A stretch of 64,000 nt of DNA from Stomoxys calcitrans (taxonomy: Eukaryota > Arthropoda > Insecta > Diptera > Muscidae), in NCBI RefSeq assembly GCF_963082655.1, contig NC_081552.1, forward strand, positions 63,740,799-63,804,798, written 5' to 3'. Positions 1-11,400 of the stretch are shown here, one piece after another; the stretch's first letter is position 1; each line of letters begins with the position of its first letter. The translations under genes and the position numbers were made by a program. The notes beneath the pieces were generated by a model. That model was not told where the DNA came from. It ran no database searches and saw only the letters and a program-made list of their open reading frames with translations.

Positions 1-1373
1 GTGCCAAGTTTAACGATAGAACTGTCAGTTGGCAGATTGCAACACAAGGGTTGTCCCATCCCGGAATATAAAAGGCAACCCCCGGACTATCGAAGCCCTC
101 TTATTTCTGTTCTATTGTTACTGATCGGCCATCATGTAATATTTATAATTCCTTCTTTTTGGTTAGGATGGGGGGAGGAGGATTGCTCACTGACACGTCT
201 ATCTCATTTGAGTACAATATATTCTCAGTAATCCTACATGACAGTTTGGCGTTGTTTTTATTGGAGGGAGAGGGTCAGTCCTCCGACGCTAAGTCCCAAA
301 ATACAATTTATTTTAGTTCTTTATTGTCGGGATCTACATGTCCTGCCAAACAGTAGGACGTGACCCAGATTATGAATCCTTATATCAACATAAGATTCAA
401 ACTACACTGTTGTAGACTTTTCTTTTAATTGACATATTTTCTCTATCGAACTACACATATAACAGATAACAGATGAAAAACCTTTCAATTGATAGCCATA
501 TTGTCCCAATCGGACAATGTAAAAAATGTATTTCTTCGCCCCTTTGGTGGGCGAAGAAATACATTTTTATATCAGCATTGTACTCTACTTTTAAATACCT
601 TTCATTTGATACCCATATTGTCAAAATCGGTAAACATGTCTGTTCGTATGGGTTTTGGGATGGGATGTCCTTCCTTCCTTCCATATCGTCATAACTTTGG
701 GGTTATGTCAGTCCACATCAATTTATGTCCCCAAATAATTTAAATCACACAGTGTCCTGTTTTTGATCGACTGTTTTGGGGTGAGGTGGTCCGCTAGATA
801 TATGAGCAGAATAAAGATATCAGATTCGCAGTACACAACCTTATACCTTTCATTTAACCCCATATTGTCATGATTGGTGTATACAGCTCTTTGGTGGAGC
901 GCATCTATAGGAGGTTTGTGCGTCACACCAAATCTACCACTTGAGCATAAATTTGAATGACAAACTCCACTCAAAAATATCCATCACTTGATCCCCATTG
1001 TTTTAATGGGTCAAATAACTTATTGGATTCAATTTTAGAAGGCACCACCTAGATTCTTGGACACACAATTTAATGCCATATTCGTAATCTGCTTCCAAAT
1101 GCCTTTCATTTGAGTAAGTTCTAGCTATGATCCAAAAATCCCCCAAAATTGGCCTTTTGGAGTTGGGGCGACCCCCAATTACTTAGACCTAATATTTTAT
1201 GTCATATTCGTAATCTTCCCCCGAATACGTTTCATTTGAGTTCCATATTGGTATGTACGCCCAATATGTCGTTTTGAGGAACTTTTGGGGTTGGAGTGGC
1301 CATCGGGACCTTGGACCCACCTTTGAATATCATATTCGTATTCTACTCTATAATAATAATAACAAACAAGAAG
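1..1373. repeat. Degenerate LR-G / HLE-C repeat sequence
   Basis: Contains several diverged runs of the 'ATTTGAGTCCCATATTG' / 'TTTGGGGT..GGGGCGACCCCC' type that characterise HLE-C and LR-G elsewhere in the window (compare 44600-45380 and 48830-50160; the block at 2943-3667 is the inverted counterpart). No coding potential: the short frames are broken and composed of repeat. A perfect hairpin lies at 522-568. The block stops at an (AAT)n-rich junction around 1350-1373, where HLE-A begins. Confidence 0.55.
522..568. repeat. Perfect 20-bp stem hairpin
   Basis: Arms 522-541 and 549-568 are exact reverse complements, separated by a 7-nt loop CTTTGGT. The arms start AAAAATGTATTT and end CTTCGCCC. 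The stem is much better preserved than the surrounding degenerate repeat. Confidence 0.9.
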
Positions 1374-1702
1374 TCAAGATCCCAGATCGGTTTTTATGGC
1401 AGCTATATCAGGTTATGAACCGATTTTAAACTCATTTGACACAGTTGTTGAAAGTAAGAATTAAATACGTCATGCAAAATTTCAGCCACATCGGATAGGA
1501 ATTGCGCCCTCTAGAAGCTCAAGAAGTCAAGTTCCCAGATCTGATTATATGACAGCTATATCAGGTTATGAACCGGTTTGAAACATACTTGGCACAATTG
1601 TTGGATATCATAACAATATACTTCGTGCAAAAATTCAGTCAAATCGGATAAGAATTGAGCCCTCTAGAGGCTCAAGAAGTCAAGACCAAAGATCTATTTA
1701 TA

Positions 1703-2309
1703 AAGGGTGATTTTTTTGAGGTTAGGATTTTCATGCATTAGTATTTGACAGATCACGTGGGATTTCAGACATGGTGTCAAAGAGAAAGATGCTCAGTATG
1801 CTTTGACATTTCATCATGAATAGACTTACTAACGAGCAACGCTTGCAAATCATTGAATTTTATTACCAAAATCAGTGTTCGGTTCGAAATGTGTTCATTC
1901 ACCGTAACGTTGCGTCCAACAGCATCTTTGAAAAAATACGGTCCAATGATTCCACCAGCGTACAAACCACACCAAACAGTGCATTTTTCGGGATGCATGG
2001 GCAGTTCTTGAACGGCTTCTGGTTGCTCTTCACTCCAAATGCGGCAATTTTGCTTATTTACGTAGCCATTCAACCAGAAATGAGCCTCATCGCTGAACAA
2101 AATTTGTCAAAATTTGAACACATTTCGAACCGAACACTGATTTTGGTAATAAAATTCAATGATTTGCAAGCGTTGCTCGTTAGTAAGTCTATTCATGATG
2201 AAATGTCAAAGCATATTGAGCATCTTTCTCTTTGACACCATGTCTGAAATCCCACGTGATCTGTCAAATACTAATGCATGAAAATCCTAACCTCAAAAAA
2301 ATCACCCTT
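1703..2309 (-). mobile_element. Rosa-like mariner fold-back derivative
   Basis: A 607-bp element flanked by TA on both sides (1701-1702 and 2310-2311), the Tc1/mariner target duplication. The ends read AAGGGTGATTTTTTTGAGG and its complement. The arms 1703-1896 and 2116-2309 are 194-bp inverted repeats with only about one visible mismatch. They extend far past the normal terminal repeat into the transposase N-terminus: MNRLTNEQRLQIIEFYYQ reads from both arms. The 219-bp centre, on the minus strand, encodes an internal transposase fragment with SDEAHFWLNGY, which carries a catalytic Asp of the DDE/D triad. A large internal deletion joins the N-terminal segment to this fragment, and the first and third catalytic regions are missing, so the copy cannot make an active enzyme. 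Assignment to the rosa group (DD41D type) rests on my recognition of the ends and protein. Confidence 0.85.
1903..2100 (-). pseudogene. Mariner (rosa-like) transposase fragment
   Basis: The minus-strand reading frame in the centre of the fold-back encodes FSDEAHFWLNGYVNKQNCR, continues through a CTVWCGLYAGGIIGPYFF-type stretch, and then runs into the inverted arm. SDEAHF is the conserved block around the second catalytic aspartate in mariner transposases. Full-length relatives are around 340-350 residues; here only about 66 internal residues survive, fused to a 27-residue N-terminal piece. Non-functional as an enzyme. Confidence 0.8.
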
Positions 2310-2581
2310 TATGACAGCTATATCAGGTCATGAACCATACTTGGCAAAGTTGTTGGATATCATAACAAAACACGTCGTGCAAAATTTCATCCCAATCGGA
2401 TAAGAATTGCGCACTCTAGAGGCTCAAGAAGTCAAGACCCAAGATCGGTTTATATGGCAGCTATATCAAAACATGAACCGATATGGCCCATATACAATAC
2501 CAACCGACCTACACTAATAAGAAGTATTTGTGCAAAATTTCAAGCGGCTAGCTTTACTCCTTCGGAAGTTAGCGTGCTTTC

Positions 2582-2935
2582 GACAGACAGACGGACGGAC
2601 TGACTGACGGACGGACTGACTGACGGACGGACATGGCTACATCAATATAAAATGACGCGACGATCAAGAATATATATACTTTATGGGGTCTCAGACGAAT
2701 ATTTCGAGTAGTTACAAACAGAATGACGAAATTAGTATACCCCCCATCCTATGGTGGAGACAGACAGACGGACGGACTGACTGACGGACGGACTGACTGA
2801 CGGACGGACATGGCTACATCAATATAAAATGACGCGACGATCAAGAATATATATACTTTATGGGGTCTCAGACGAATATTTCGAGTAGTTACAAACAGAA
2901 TGACGAAATTAGTATACCCCCCATCCTATGGTGGA
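2582..2935. repeat. 177-bp tandem duplication of mini-me head module
   Basis: Two copies with a period of 177 bp (first starts at 2582, second at 2759). Each carries the GACAGACAGACGGACGG microsatellite, the core ATCAAGAATATATATACTTTATGG and the inner part of the head through CCATCCTATGGTGGA. They appear identical over their length, including the unusual 'actgactgacgg' interruptions, so the duplication is recent. Confidence 0.9.
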
Positions 2936-2942
2936 GGGTATA

Positions 2943-3667
2943 AAAATGAGGTCCAAGTAATTGATGGTCGCCCCATTCCCGATAAGCTCCCCAGATGGGA
3001 ATATTGTTCAATCATAGCTTAGTGAAACTCAAATGAAAGGCATTTGAGAGCAGATTACGAATATGGCATTAAACTTTGTTTCTAAGAATCTTGGTGGTGC
3101 TTTACCTCCTAAAATCGCCTCCAATAAATTATTTGATCCATTAAAACAAAGGGGAATCAAGTGCTAGATTTCTTTGAGTTGAGTGCGTCATTCAAATTTG
3201 TGCTCAAGTGTCAGATGGTGTTTTTCGCACAACCCTTATATAGACACCCTCCACCAAACAGCTGTATACACCAATCATGACAACATGAGGTTAAATTAAA
3301 GGTATAAGGTTGTGGAGTACGAATCAGATATCTTTATTCTGTTCATATATCTAGCGGACCACCTAAACCAAAAACAGTCGATCAATCATAATCACTTAAA
3401 AGGACACTGTGTGATTTAATTAATGTGTGGGGACACAAATAAATGTCTACCGCCATAGCCTCAAAATTATGACGTTCAGCGTGATAGCAGGAGTTGCAAA
3501 CCCTAACGTTAAGATTGCAACCATTTTTAGCTCATTGATAGACAAGACCAAACCATGTGTTGCTGGGCACCACTTCTTTTTTGTTTCAAAAGCTCTACAT
3601 GGTTAATAGTAAGAACTATCGCCAACGCACCAAATATATAGACTGGCATATAAGGATTTTATTTTAA
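2943..3667 (-). repeat. LR-G dispersed repeat (minus)
   Basis: Inverted relative of 44590-44830 and 48830-49440. Shared landmarks are the TTTTTAGCTCATTGATAGACAAGACC block, the GTTCATATATCTAGCGGACC block and the CCAATCATGACAA block. No intact ORF. Lies directly between HLE-A copy 1 and HLE-B copy 1. Confidence 0.6.
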
Positions 3668-5302
3668 AACAAGTACAAAGGCGTTAAGTTCGGCTGGGCC
3701 GAACTTTGGATACCCACCACCTCGGGTATATATTGGGTTGCCCAAAAAGTAATTGCGGATTTTTTAAAAGAAAGTAAATGCATTTTTAATAAAACTTAGA
3801 ATGAACTTTAATCAAATATACTTTTTTTACACTTTTTTTCTAAAGCAAGCTAAAAGCAACAGCTGATAACTGACAGAAGAAAGAATGCAATTACAGAGTC
3901 ACAAGCTGTGAAAAAATTTGTCAACGCCGACTATATGAAAAATCCGCAATTACTTTTTGGGTAACCCAATATATAAACCACCTTTCGTCAAAATCCGGTG
4001 AAAATTGCATACCTTATGTCCCATAGCAATGTATATCGAAATATGATCCGATTTGGACCAAATACTAATAAGTACAAGTCATTTTTCAATTATGAATAAC
4101 AAAATATTTGTCTTTTTAGTAGCTATATCTAAATGTAAATCGATCTGAATAAATACAAATGGATGTCGAAGAGCCTAACATAAGTCAATGTGTTAAATTT
4201 CAGTTAAATCGGACTATAAATGCGCCTTCTTTGGGGGCAAAACTTTAAATTGAGATATCGGTCTATAAGGCAGCTATATGCGAATCTTGATCGATCTAGA
4301 CCAAATTACAGAAATATGTGGAGGGGCTTAACTTAACCCTCTGTCCCAAATTTAGGCAACATCGGACAATAAATGCACCTTTAATGGGCCCAAAACATTA
4401 AATCCAGATATCGGTCTATATGGCGGCTATATCCAAATTTGGACCGATCTGAGCCAAATTGACGAAGGATGTCGAAGGGCCTAAGACAACTCAATGTCCA
4501 AATTTCAGCAAAATCGGATAATAAATCTGGCTTCTATGGGCTTAAGACCCTAAATTGGAGGATCGGTCTATATGGCAGCTATATCAAAATTTGGACGGAT
4601 CTGAGCCAAATTGACGAAGGATGTCGAAGGGCCTAAGACAACTCAATGTCCAAATTTCAGCCAAATCGGATAATAAATCTGGCTTCTATGGGCTTAAGAC
4701 CCTAAATTTGAGGATCGGTCTATATGGCAGCTATATCCAAATCTAGACCGATCTGACTCAAATTGACGTAGGATGTCGAAGGGCTTGTGACAACTCACTG
4801 TCCCAAATTTCAGCAAAATCTGATAATAAATATGGCTTTTATGGGCCTAAGACCCTTAATCGGAGGATCGGTCTATATGGCAGCTATATCTAAATCTGGA
4901 CCGATCTGAGCCATATTGACGGAGGATGTGGAAGCGTCTAACACAACTCACTCATTTCAGCAAAATCGGATAATAAATGTGGCTTTTATTGGCCTAAGAC
5001 CCTAAATCGGCGGATCGGTCTATATGGGGGCTATATCAAGATATAGTCCGATATAGCCCATCTTCGAACTTAACCTGCTTATGGACAAAAAAAAAATCTG
5101 TGCAAAGTTTCAGCTCAATATCTTTATTTTTGAAGACTGTAGCGTGATTTCAACAGACAGACGGACGGACATGTCTAGATCGTCTTAGATTTCTACGCTG
5201 ATCAAGAATATATATACTTTATAGGGTCGGAAATGGATATTTCGATGTGTTGCAAACGGAATGACAAAATGAATATACCCCCATCCTTCGGTGGTGGGTA
5301 TA
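3668..5302 (-). mobile_element. HLE-B copy 1 (minus, near complete)
   Basis: Starts with the tail AACAAGTACAAAGGCGTTAAG and a hairpin carrying one stem mismatch (TTCGGCTGGGCCGAA), then ATACCCACCACC, about seven CTR units, the linker, (GACGG)n, the core and the head ending GGTGGTGGGTATA. CTR spacing measured from GATCGGTCTATATGG is 152-153 bp (4561, 4713, 4866). Two adjacent units around 4440-4710 are almost identical, so the CTR has expanded recently. Interrupted by a MITE at 3733-3969. Confidence 0.75.
3733..3969. mobile_element. Tc1/mariner-type MITE, 237 bp
   Basis: Bounded by TA on both sides (3731-3732, 3970-3971). Terminal inverted repeats of about 32 bp, TTGGGTT(G/A)CCCAAAAAGTAA, continuing into TTGCGGATTTTT, with a single visible mismatch at position 8. 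The interior is AT-rich without an ORF. Excising it with one TA reconstitutes the HLE-B end seen intact at 31973-32060. Non-autonomous; would need a mariner-type transposase in trans. Confidence 0.9.
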
Positions 5303-5880
5303 AAAAGACTAAATGCTGACTATTTAATAGGTAGTCATAAAGTCAATTATAGACAACCACCACATGACGATCCACTCCAAGCGAGAAATACTAACATTTA
5401 AATTACCCTATCTACTGGCTGTCGTCAATTGGATTTAGTTGATCCAATTAGGTTTAGTTGAACCAATTGGAAACAGATGGCGATAATTTGGAGAAGCCAA
5501 CATGAACAGAGAGAGAGCAGGGTGATCAAAATTATCTTTGTTATGATAACCTATCGGTCCTTTGAATGATGAAATATAAGATATGTTAAGATGGGCCATA
5601 ACAATAATATTCAAAAGCACCAGATTTCGGAGATGGGTAGGGCGATTTAATCGAAATTTTGTTGGCACACTTAAATTGACCTAAAATCAAAAATTTGTTA
5701 TCAGAATTTGAGGTGGGGTGCCTAGGTGCCCATCCCCAAAAACCCAACAAACGAATTCATAGACCAATCACTACAATATGGGTATCAAATTAAAGGTATT
5801 TGAGAATAGAAAGTGAATCTGATATCCACACCCAAAAAAAAGCTCTCGCAGCAGAGCGGGCCGAGCTCAGCTAGTCTTAT
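5303..5880. repeat. LR-G 'D' segment plus HLE-C scrap
   Basis: Segment 5400-5580 (AACATTTAAATTACCCTATCTACTGGCTG..., GACCGATAGGTT on the other strand) recurs at 35831-35990, 43975-44300 and 48650-48830. From about 5690 it changes to HLE-C type sequence and ends with GCAGAGCGGGCCGAGCTCAGCTAGT (near 5850-5876), the characteristic HLE-C terminus. No coding region seen. Confidence 0.6.
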
Positions 5881-7511
5881 TATACCCACCACCGAAGGAT
5901 AGGGGTATATTCATTTTGTCATTCCGTTTGCAATACATCGAAATATCCATTTCCGGCCCTATAATGTATATATATTCTTGATCAGCGTAAAAATCTAAGA
6001 CGATCTAGACATGTCCGTCCGACTGTCTGTTGAAATCACGCTACTGAATTTAAAAATAGAGATATTGAGCTGAAACTTTGCACAGATTTTTTTTTTGTCC
6101 ATAAGCAGGTTAAGTTCGAAGATGGGCTATATCGGACTATATCTTGATATAGCCCCCATATAGACCGATCCGCCGATTAAGGGTCCTAGGCCCATAAAAG
6201 CCACATTAATTATCCGATTTTGCAGAAATTTGAGACAGTGAGTTGTGTTGGGCCTTACGACATCCTTCATCAATTTGGCCCAGATTGTAACAGATATGGA
6301 TATAGCTGCCATATAGACCGATCTACCGATTTAGGGTCTTAGGTCCATAAATGGAACATTTATTATCCGATTTTGCTGAAATTCGGGACAGTGAGTTGTG
6401 TTAGGCCCTTCGATATCCTTCGTAAATTTGGTACAGATCGGCCAATATTTGGTTATAGCTGCCATATAGACCGATCCTCCGATTTAGGGTCTTAGGCCCA
6501 TAAAAGCCACATTTATTATCCGATTTTGCTGAAATTTAGGACAGTGAGTTGTGTTAGGCCCTTCGAAATATTTCTTCAATTTTGCCCTGATCGGATCAGA
6601 TTTCAATATAGCTGCCATATAGACCGATCTCTCGGTTTTAGGTTTTGGGGCCATAAAAAGCGTGTTTATTGTCTGATGTCGCCGAAATTTGGGGCGGTGA
6701 ATTGTATTAGGCCCTTCGACATCTTTCTTCAATTTCATTCAGATCGGTCCAGATTTGGATATAGCTGCCATATAGACCGATCTCCCAATTTAATATCTTG
6801 GGCCCATAGAAGGCACGTTTATTGTCCGATGTTGCCGAAAATTGGGACAGAGGGTTAAGTTAAGCCCCTCCATATAATTCTGCAATTTGGTCTAGATTGA
6901 TCAAGATTTGCATATAGCTGCCATATAGACCGATATCTCGATTTGAAGTCTTGGCCCCAAAAAAGACGCATTTATAATCCGATTTAACTGAAATTTGTGA
7001 ATTTCTTACCGGGAGTAGTCATACCTTGTCGCAGCTCCAGATATTTCCGAGTCTTTTGCTGTATTCGGCCTTTCCACACAAAACGGCTACTGATTTAATA
7101 AAGTTCCTCTACCTGGCCATTGTTGGGCATTGAAGTGCGGTTGATACCACAGCTGGCCTTTCACAAAATAGCGATTTTAAAATCAAAATAACACAGAATT
7201 GAAATTTATTTTACTGGAAAGTGTAAATTATCGCAATTTTACTCAAAGGTGCAAAGAGTTGTGACGGACGACCAAAGAAAACAGCTGTGTTTATTTCTTT
7301 CTGGCAAATAGTGGTTTTAAGCGGTTGCCACCTTTTATAACGCTGGTATGTAAATGCACAGCTTATTATAATCCCAGAAAAAGAGGAAGAATACCAGTTG
7401 CGCCTAAACACACACTACATATTTTGGAAATATTGCCAGTTCCACCTAATTTCTTAGTCGTCATTGCATTAACGTCGCTAAATCTAGGACCAAAACTTGG
7501 ACTCTAAAAGC

Positions 7512-8381
7512 ATGTCAACGCCACCAGTTAACTCACCGTACAACACAAGTAACACAGTGGGCCTCATCGAACAAAAAGCTAAGCGAAAACTGATGGAGAC
7601 TTCTCCTGAAAACCCGGTAATTGTAGGAAACATGCCAACCATGGAGCTTATGAAAATGATGCAGGATTCAATGTCAAAATTGCTAGACGAGAAATTAGAA
7701 AATCTCCCAACTAAATCAGACATCACCGACCTAAAAAACAACATTGAAGGGGTTAAAGACGACATTAAGTGCTTAAAAATCGAAAACGAAGAATTAAAGG
7801 CAGAGGTGCAAAAGCTTAGAGAAGATAAGGAGGAAGACAAAAAAAGACTTCAAAAACTGGAAGACCAATTGGGAAGAAACAAGTTAATTGTGAGAGGTCT
7901 ACCTTACCAGAAATCGTTGCATGGGGCAGTCAAGAAACTTTTCAATGGAAACCTGAAGATGAGCATTGAACCGGAAATCGACGTTATAAAAAAAGTGCAG
8001 GAGACAAATGAGAAAATGACAGTTTTAGTGGAATTCAAGTCAACCAAAACAGTGGCTGATGTCCTTAGAAATACTAAAATGTTAGCTGGCACATCCATAT
8101 TTATTGAACGCGATTTGAGTGGTGTTAGGCTGCAGAGAAAGAAGATTATGTTGCTTCTAAAAAAAGAATTGCAGAAGCACAACGGAGAAAAAAGGATTGG
8201 AGTCAGAGGAGAGCAGTTGGTACTGGATGGAAGAAGCTTTTATTGGAACAATAAAAATGAACTAATGAGTGGCCAAAACAATGGTATGAAAATTTTGCAA
8301 AGCATCTTTGGTAACAGTATTGAAAATATAGATTTAAGTTATGAACACTTTGTCGAAATTTTATCTTCAAAAAACTACTAA
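7512..8381 (+). CDS. LINE ORF1, coiled-coil nucleic-acid-binding protein
   Basis: An uninterrupted frame of 289 codons from the ATG at 7512; an in-frame TTG at 7497 could lengthen it by five residues, but ATG is preferred. Residues about 50-125 are strongly charged with heptad-like Leu/Ile spacing (LKNNIEGVKDDIKCLKIE, then LREDKEEDKKRLQKLEDQL), a probable trimerising coiled coil. An RRM-like segment follows, beginning RNKLIVRGLPYQ. A basic C-terminal domain contains RLQRKKIMLLLKKELQKH. This order (coiled coil, RRM, C-terminal domain) is that of L1-type ORF1 proteins, which coat the element RNA as chaperones. I see no CCHC zinc knuckle. Intact here, while its ORF2 is not. Function is inferred from architecture. 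Confidence 0.8.
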   Translation: MSTPPVNSPYNTSNTVGLIEQKAKRKLMETSPENPVIVGNMPTMELMKMMQDSMSKLLDEKLENLPTKSDITDLKNNIEGVKDDIKCLKIENEELKAEVQKLREDKEEDKKRLQKLEDQLGRNKLIVRGLPYQKSLHGAVKKLFNGNLKMSIEPEIDVIKKVQETNEKMTVLVEFKSTKTVADVLRNTKMLAGTSIFIERDLSGVRLQRKKIMLLLKKELQKHNGEKRIGVRGEQLVLDGRSFYWNNKNELMSGQNNGMKILQSIFGNSIENIDLSYEHFVEILSSKNY

Positions 8382-8452
8382 AAGCAAACACTTTTTCCAA
8401 CAACAATAATAATACTAGTAATAATATAAATATTAAGAATAAAAATACCGAG

Positions 8453-11400
8453 GTGAAAGATGATTTTATATTAAAAATTGTAGCATACAATGTCCATGGG
8501 TTAGCTAGCAAAAATCTTCATCAGAGTTTTTACGAATATATAGAAAACTTTCATATTTTTATACTTTCCGAAACACATGTCGAATTGAAAAATCAAGAAA
8601 ACTATACGAAAAAATTTAAAAATTTCAAAATCTATTGGAAAGCCGCATCCAGAAACTATCTAAGAGGGAGAGGTATAGGCGGTCAGTTATATGGTGTGAG
8701 AAACGATTTGGAAGAAGTAGGTTTTAAACATTCACTACTACAATGGGAAAACCAGGATGTGATTCGGTGTGAATTAAATGCAACAATGTTCGAGATAATA
8801 CCTGTGTATCTGAGAGGCGTAAACTGGGAAGCAGATTTTAATGGATTGAAAGCTACTATAGCGAGTAACGATAGCCTTAAAATTGTTATCGGTGACCATA
8901 ATATCCGGATAGGCGAGGAACAAGACTTGCCCGAGGAAATTGCGGAAAGATATACTCGAAAGTCTGAAGACAAAACGAGCAGTGCAAATGGGAAAAAATT
9001 CATCGAATTCTGCAATGGAAATGGGTTAGTAGTTTTGAATGGCAGAACCTCAGGAGATGAAGATGGAAAGTTTACTTTTGCAAATAGAAACGGTAGTTCA
9101 GTAATCGATTTGGCTGTCGTATCTTTGGATATTATGCCCTACGTGTATAAATTTGAAGTTGAAGATAAAATTTGGTCCGACTATTTCCCAATTGTGCTAA
9201 CAATAAAGATACCTCGTACTTCAGGACGGGGAAAGCAAAAAAGTAAACTCTTGCCGAAATTAATATGGAGGGAGGCAAATAAAATTGTCTATCAAAATGC
9301 TCTAATTCGTGAAACAAAAAATTTACCCGCAAATCCAGATATGGAAATGTTTATCAAAGCTATCAACGATTCATACCCGAAACAGTCAACCAGAAAAAAT
9401 GGGCGTTTCAAAGAAAGTTGGTTCGACCAGGAGTGCTTAAAAAGCAGAGTCAAGACCATGAAAAAACTTGGTTTATACAGAAAAACTGGAAATATAGTCA
9501 ACAGAACTGAGTACATCCAGCAGAAGAAATGTTATGAAAAGTTGTGCAGGCGGAAAAAACTTGAATATAACCAGAAAATTGAGCTCAGAATTGACATGGT
9601 GACCGACAGTAAATCTTGGTGGAGATTAGCCAAAGAAATAAGACAAAGAGACAATGATTGCAGTTGTAGTATTCCGGCGCTAGCCTTAAAAGATTATTTT
9701 GAGCCCCTATTAAACCCAAAATCCAATATCGTCGACATATCCTACGCCCCCTATTTTGTTTTTGATAGAGACTTAGATAGAGATTTCACTCTTCAAGAAA
9801 TCAAGTTCTTATTGAATACCCTCAAATCAAATAAGGCACGCGGAGAGGACCGAGTCCCGTACGAGTTTTTTGTACACGCACCAGAGGAGTTCTTAGTTGC
9901 ACTATGCAATGCTTTTACCAAAATTCTAAATGGCTACGACGACTTTAAAACATTTCGCTCCGGTGTCATATTTCCAATTCACAAGAAAGGAAATATCAAT
10001 GATGTAAGAAACTATAGAGGTATCACATTCATGAACTGTGTTGGGAAGCTGATGATAGGAATGATGAACAATAGAATCACTGAATGGGTAAACAAACACA
10101 AAGTATTAAATGAGTACCAGGCGGGCTTTAGAAGAGGCTATTCCACCATAGACAATATATTTAATTTGATGGCAATAATTAACATAAAGTTAAGTGAGAA
10201 CAGAAAAGTCTACGCATTTTTCGTCGACTTTAAAGCCGCCTTTGATAGAGTGCCGAGGCAGCTTCTGATATTCAAACTACATGAGATTGGACTTTCATCG
10301 AAAATAGTGAAGTTTATAGAAAATATTTATATCGAAACTAAGTCAGCTGTGTGGACCGGTACAGGATTATCGGACTACTTCAACACTACTACTGGAGTAA
10401 AACAAGGGTGTTTACTATCGCCTATGCTCTTCTCAATATACCTAAATGATCTACACGATTATCTCGAAGGAGGCCTTTTTGTGGACGATATAAATTTGCG
10501 CGTCCTAATGTACGCGGACGACATTGTTATATTGGCTGATGATCCAAACACTCTGCAAAGAATGATAAAAAGGCTGGAAATGTACTGTAAAAAATGGGGT
10601 ATGGAAGTAAACCAAGTCAAATCGGAGATTATGGTGTTCAGGAATGGAGGGCGCCTTGCCGCAAGCGAAAAATGGTTGTACAATGATGAGATAATACGAG
10701 TTGTAAACGAATATAAATACCTTGGTTTAACGTTGACCCCGAAACTTTCATTTTCAAAGCACTTATCTCAAAAAGAAGTAGCGGCTAAAGTGTCGATTAA
10801 CTCAACATGGAAAAATTTTATTTCAAAACCCGCCGTATCTTTGAAAGCAAAATGGAAAATGTTCCTTTCGGTTTGCCGCTGCATTCATAGTTATGGAGCC
10901 GAAGTCTGGGGAAACTCATACTTTGAGGACAAACTTTATCGTTATTTTATCAAACGTGTATTGAGACTACCGGAATGTACACCGAATTATATAGTAGCTT
11001 TGGAAACCGGATACGAACCCGGATACATACACACGTATTCTTTACATTTGAAGATTACAGACTTCCACACATCCTTGCATTAAAACTATCCGAAAAAAAC
11101 CTAGCCTGGTTTAAAGATTATAGAGTCCAACTTTCATCCTATAACATTGATAATAGAAACATTATGCTTGACCAGACATGTTGGCATGGTGTAAGTCAAG
11201 AACTCCTTTACAAAATTACAGAAAATGCCTATAACTCACATATCCAAAAAGCTCAAGAAAGCGAACGGCGTGGATACAAATACCTTGATTTTAATATAGG
11301 GGTTTACTACTGCAATGAAAAATTTACCTTGGAACAAATTTCACTTATAATGAAAGCAAGAGGTGACCTTTTCCCACTAAATGGAAATAAATATGGGCCG

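Larger units (their letters stand above)
1374..2942 (-). mobile_element. HLE-A copy 1 (minus, tail-truncated, interrupted)
   Basis: Reads tail to head on the plus strand. The TTCGGCC hairpin tail is missing: the copy starts abruptly inside a CTR at AAGTCAAGATCCCAGATCGG. CTR units run to about 2450, then the conserved linker (ACCAACCGACCTACACTAATAAG), the (GACGGACG)n microsatellite, the mini-me core and the head ending GGTGGAGGGTATA. It is split by the rosa-like insertion at 1703-2309; removing that insertion restores the HLE-A consensus exactly. The head and microsatellite module is tandemly duplicated (see 2582-2935). Confidence 0.75.

Noticed and set aside
1816..2235. 139-codon plus-strand frame in the rosa-like element
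   Set aside because: Its ends are the real transposase N-terminus seen in both inverted arms, but the middle is antisense to the catalytic fragment, so it is an artefact of the fold-back.
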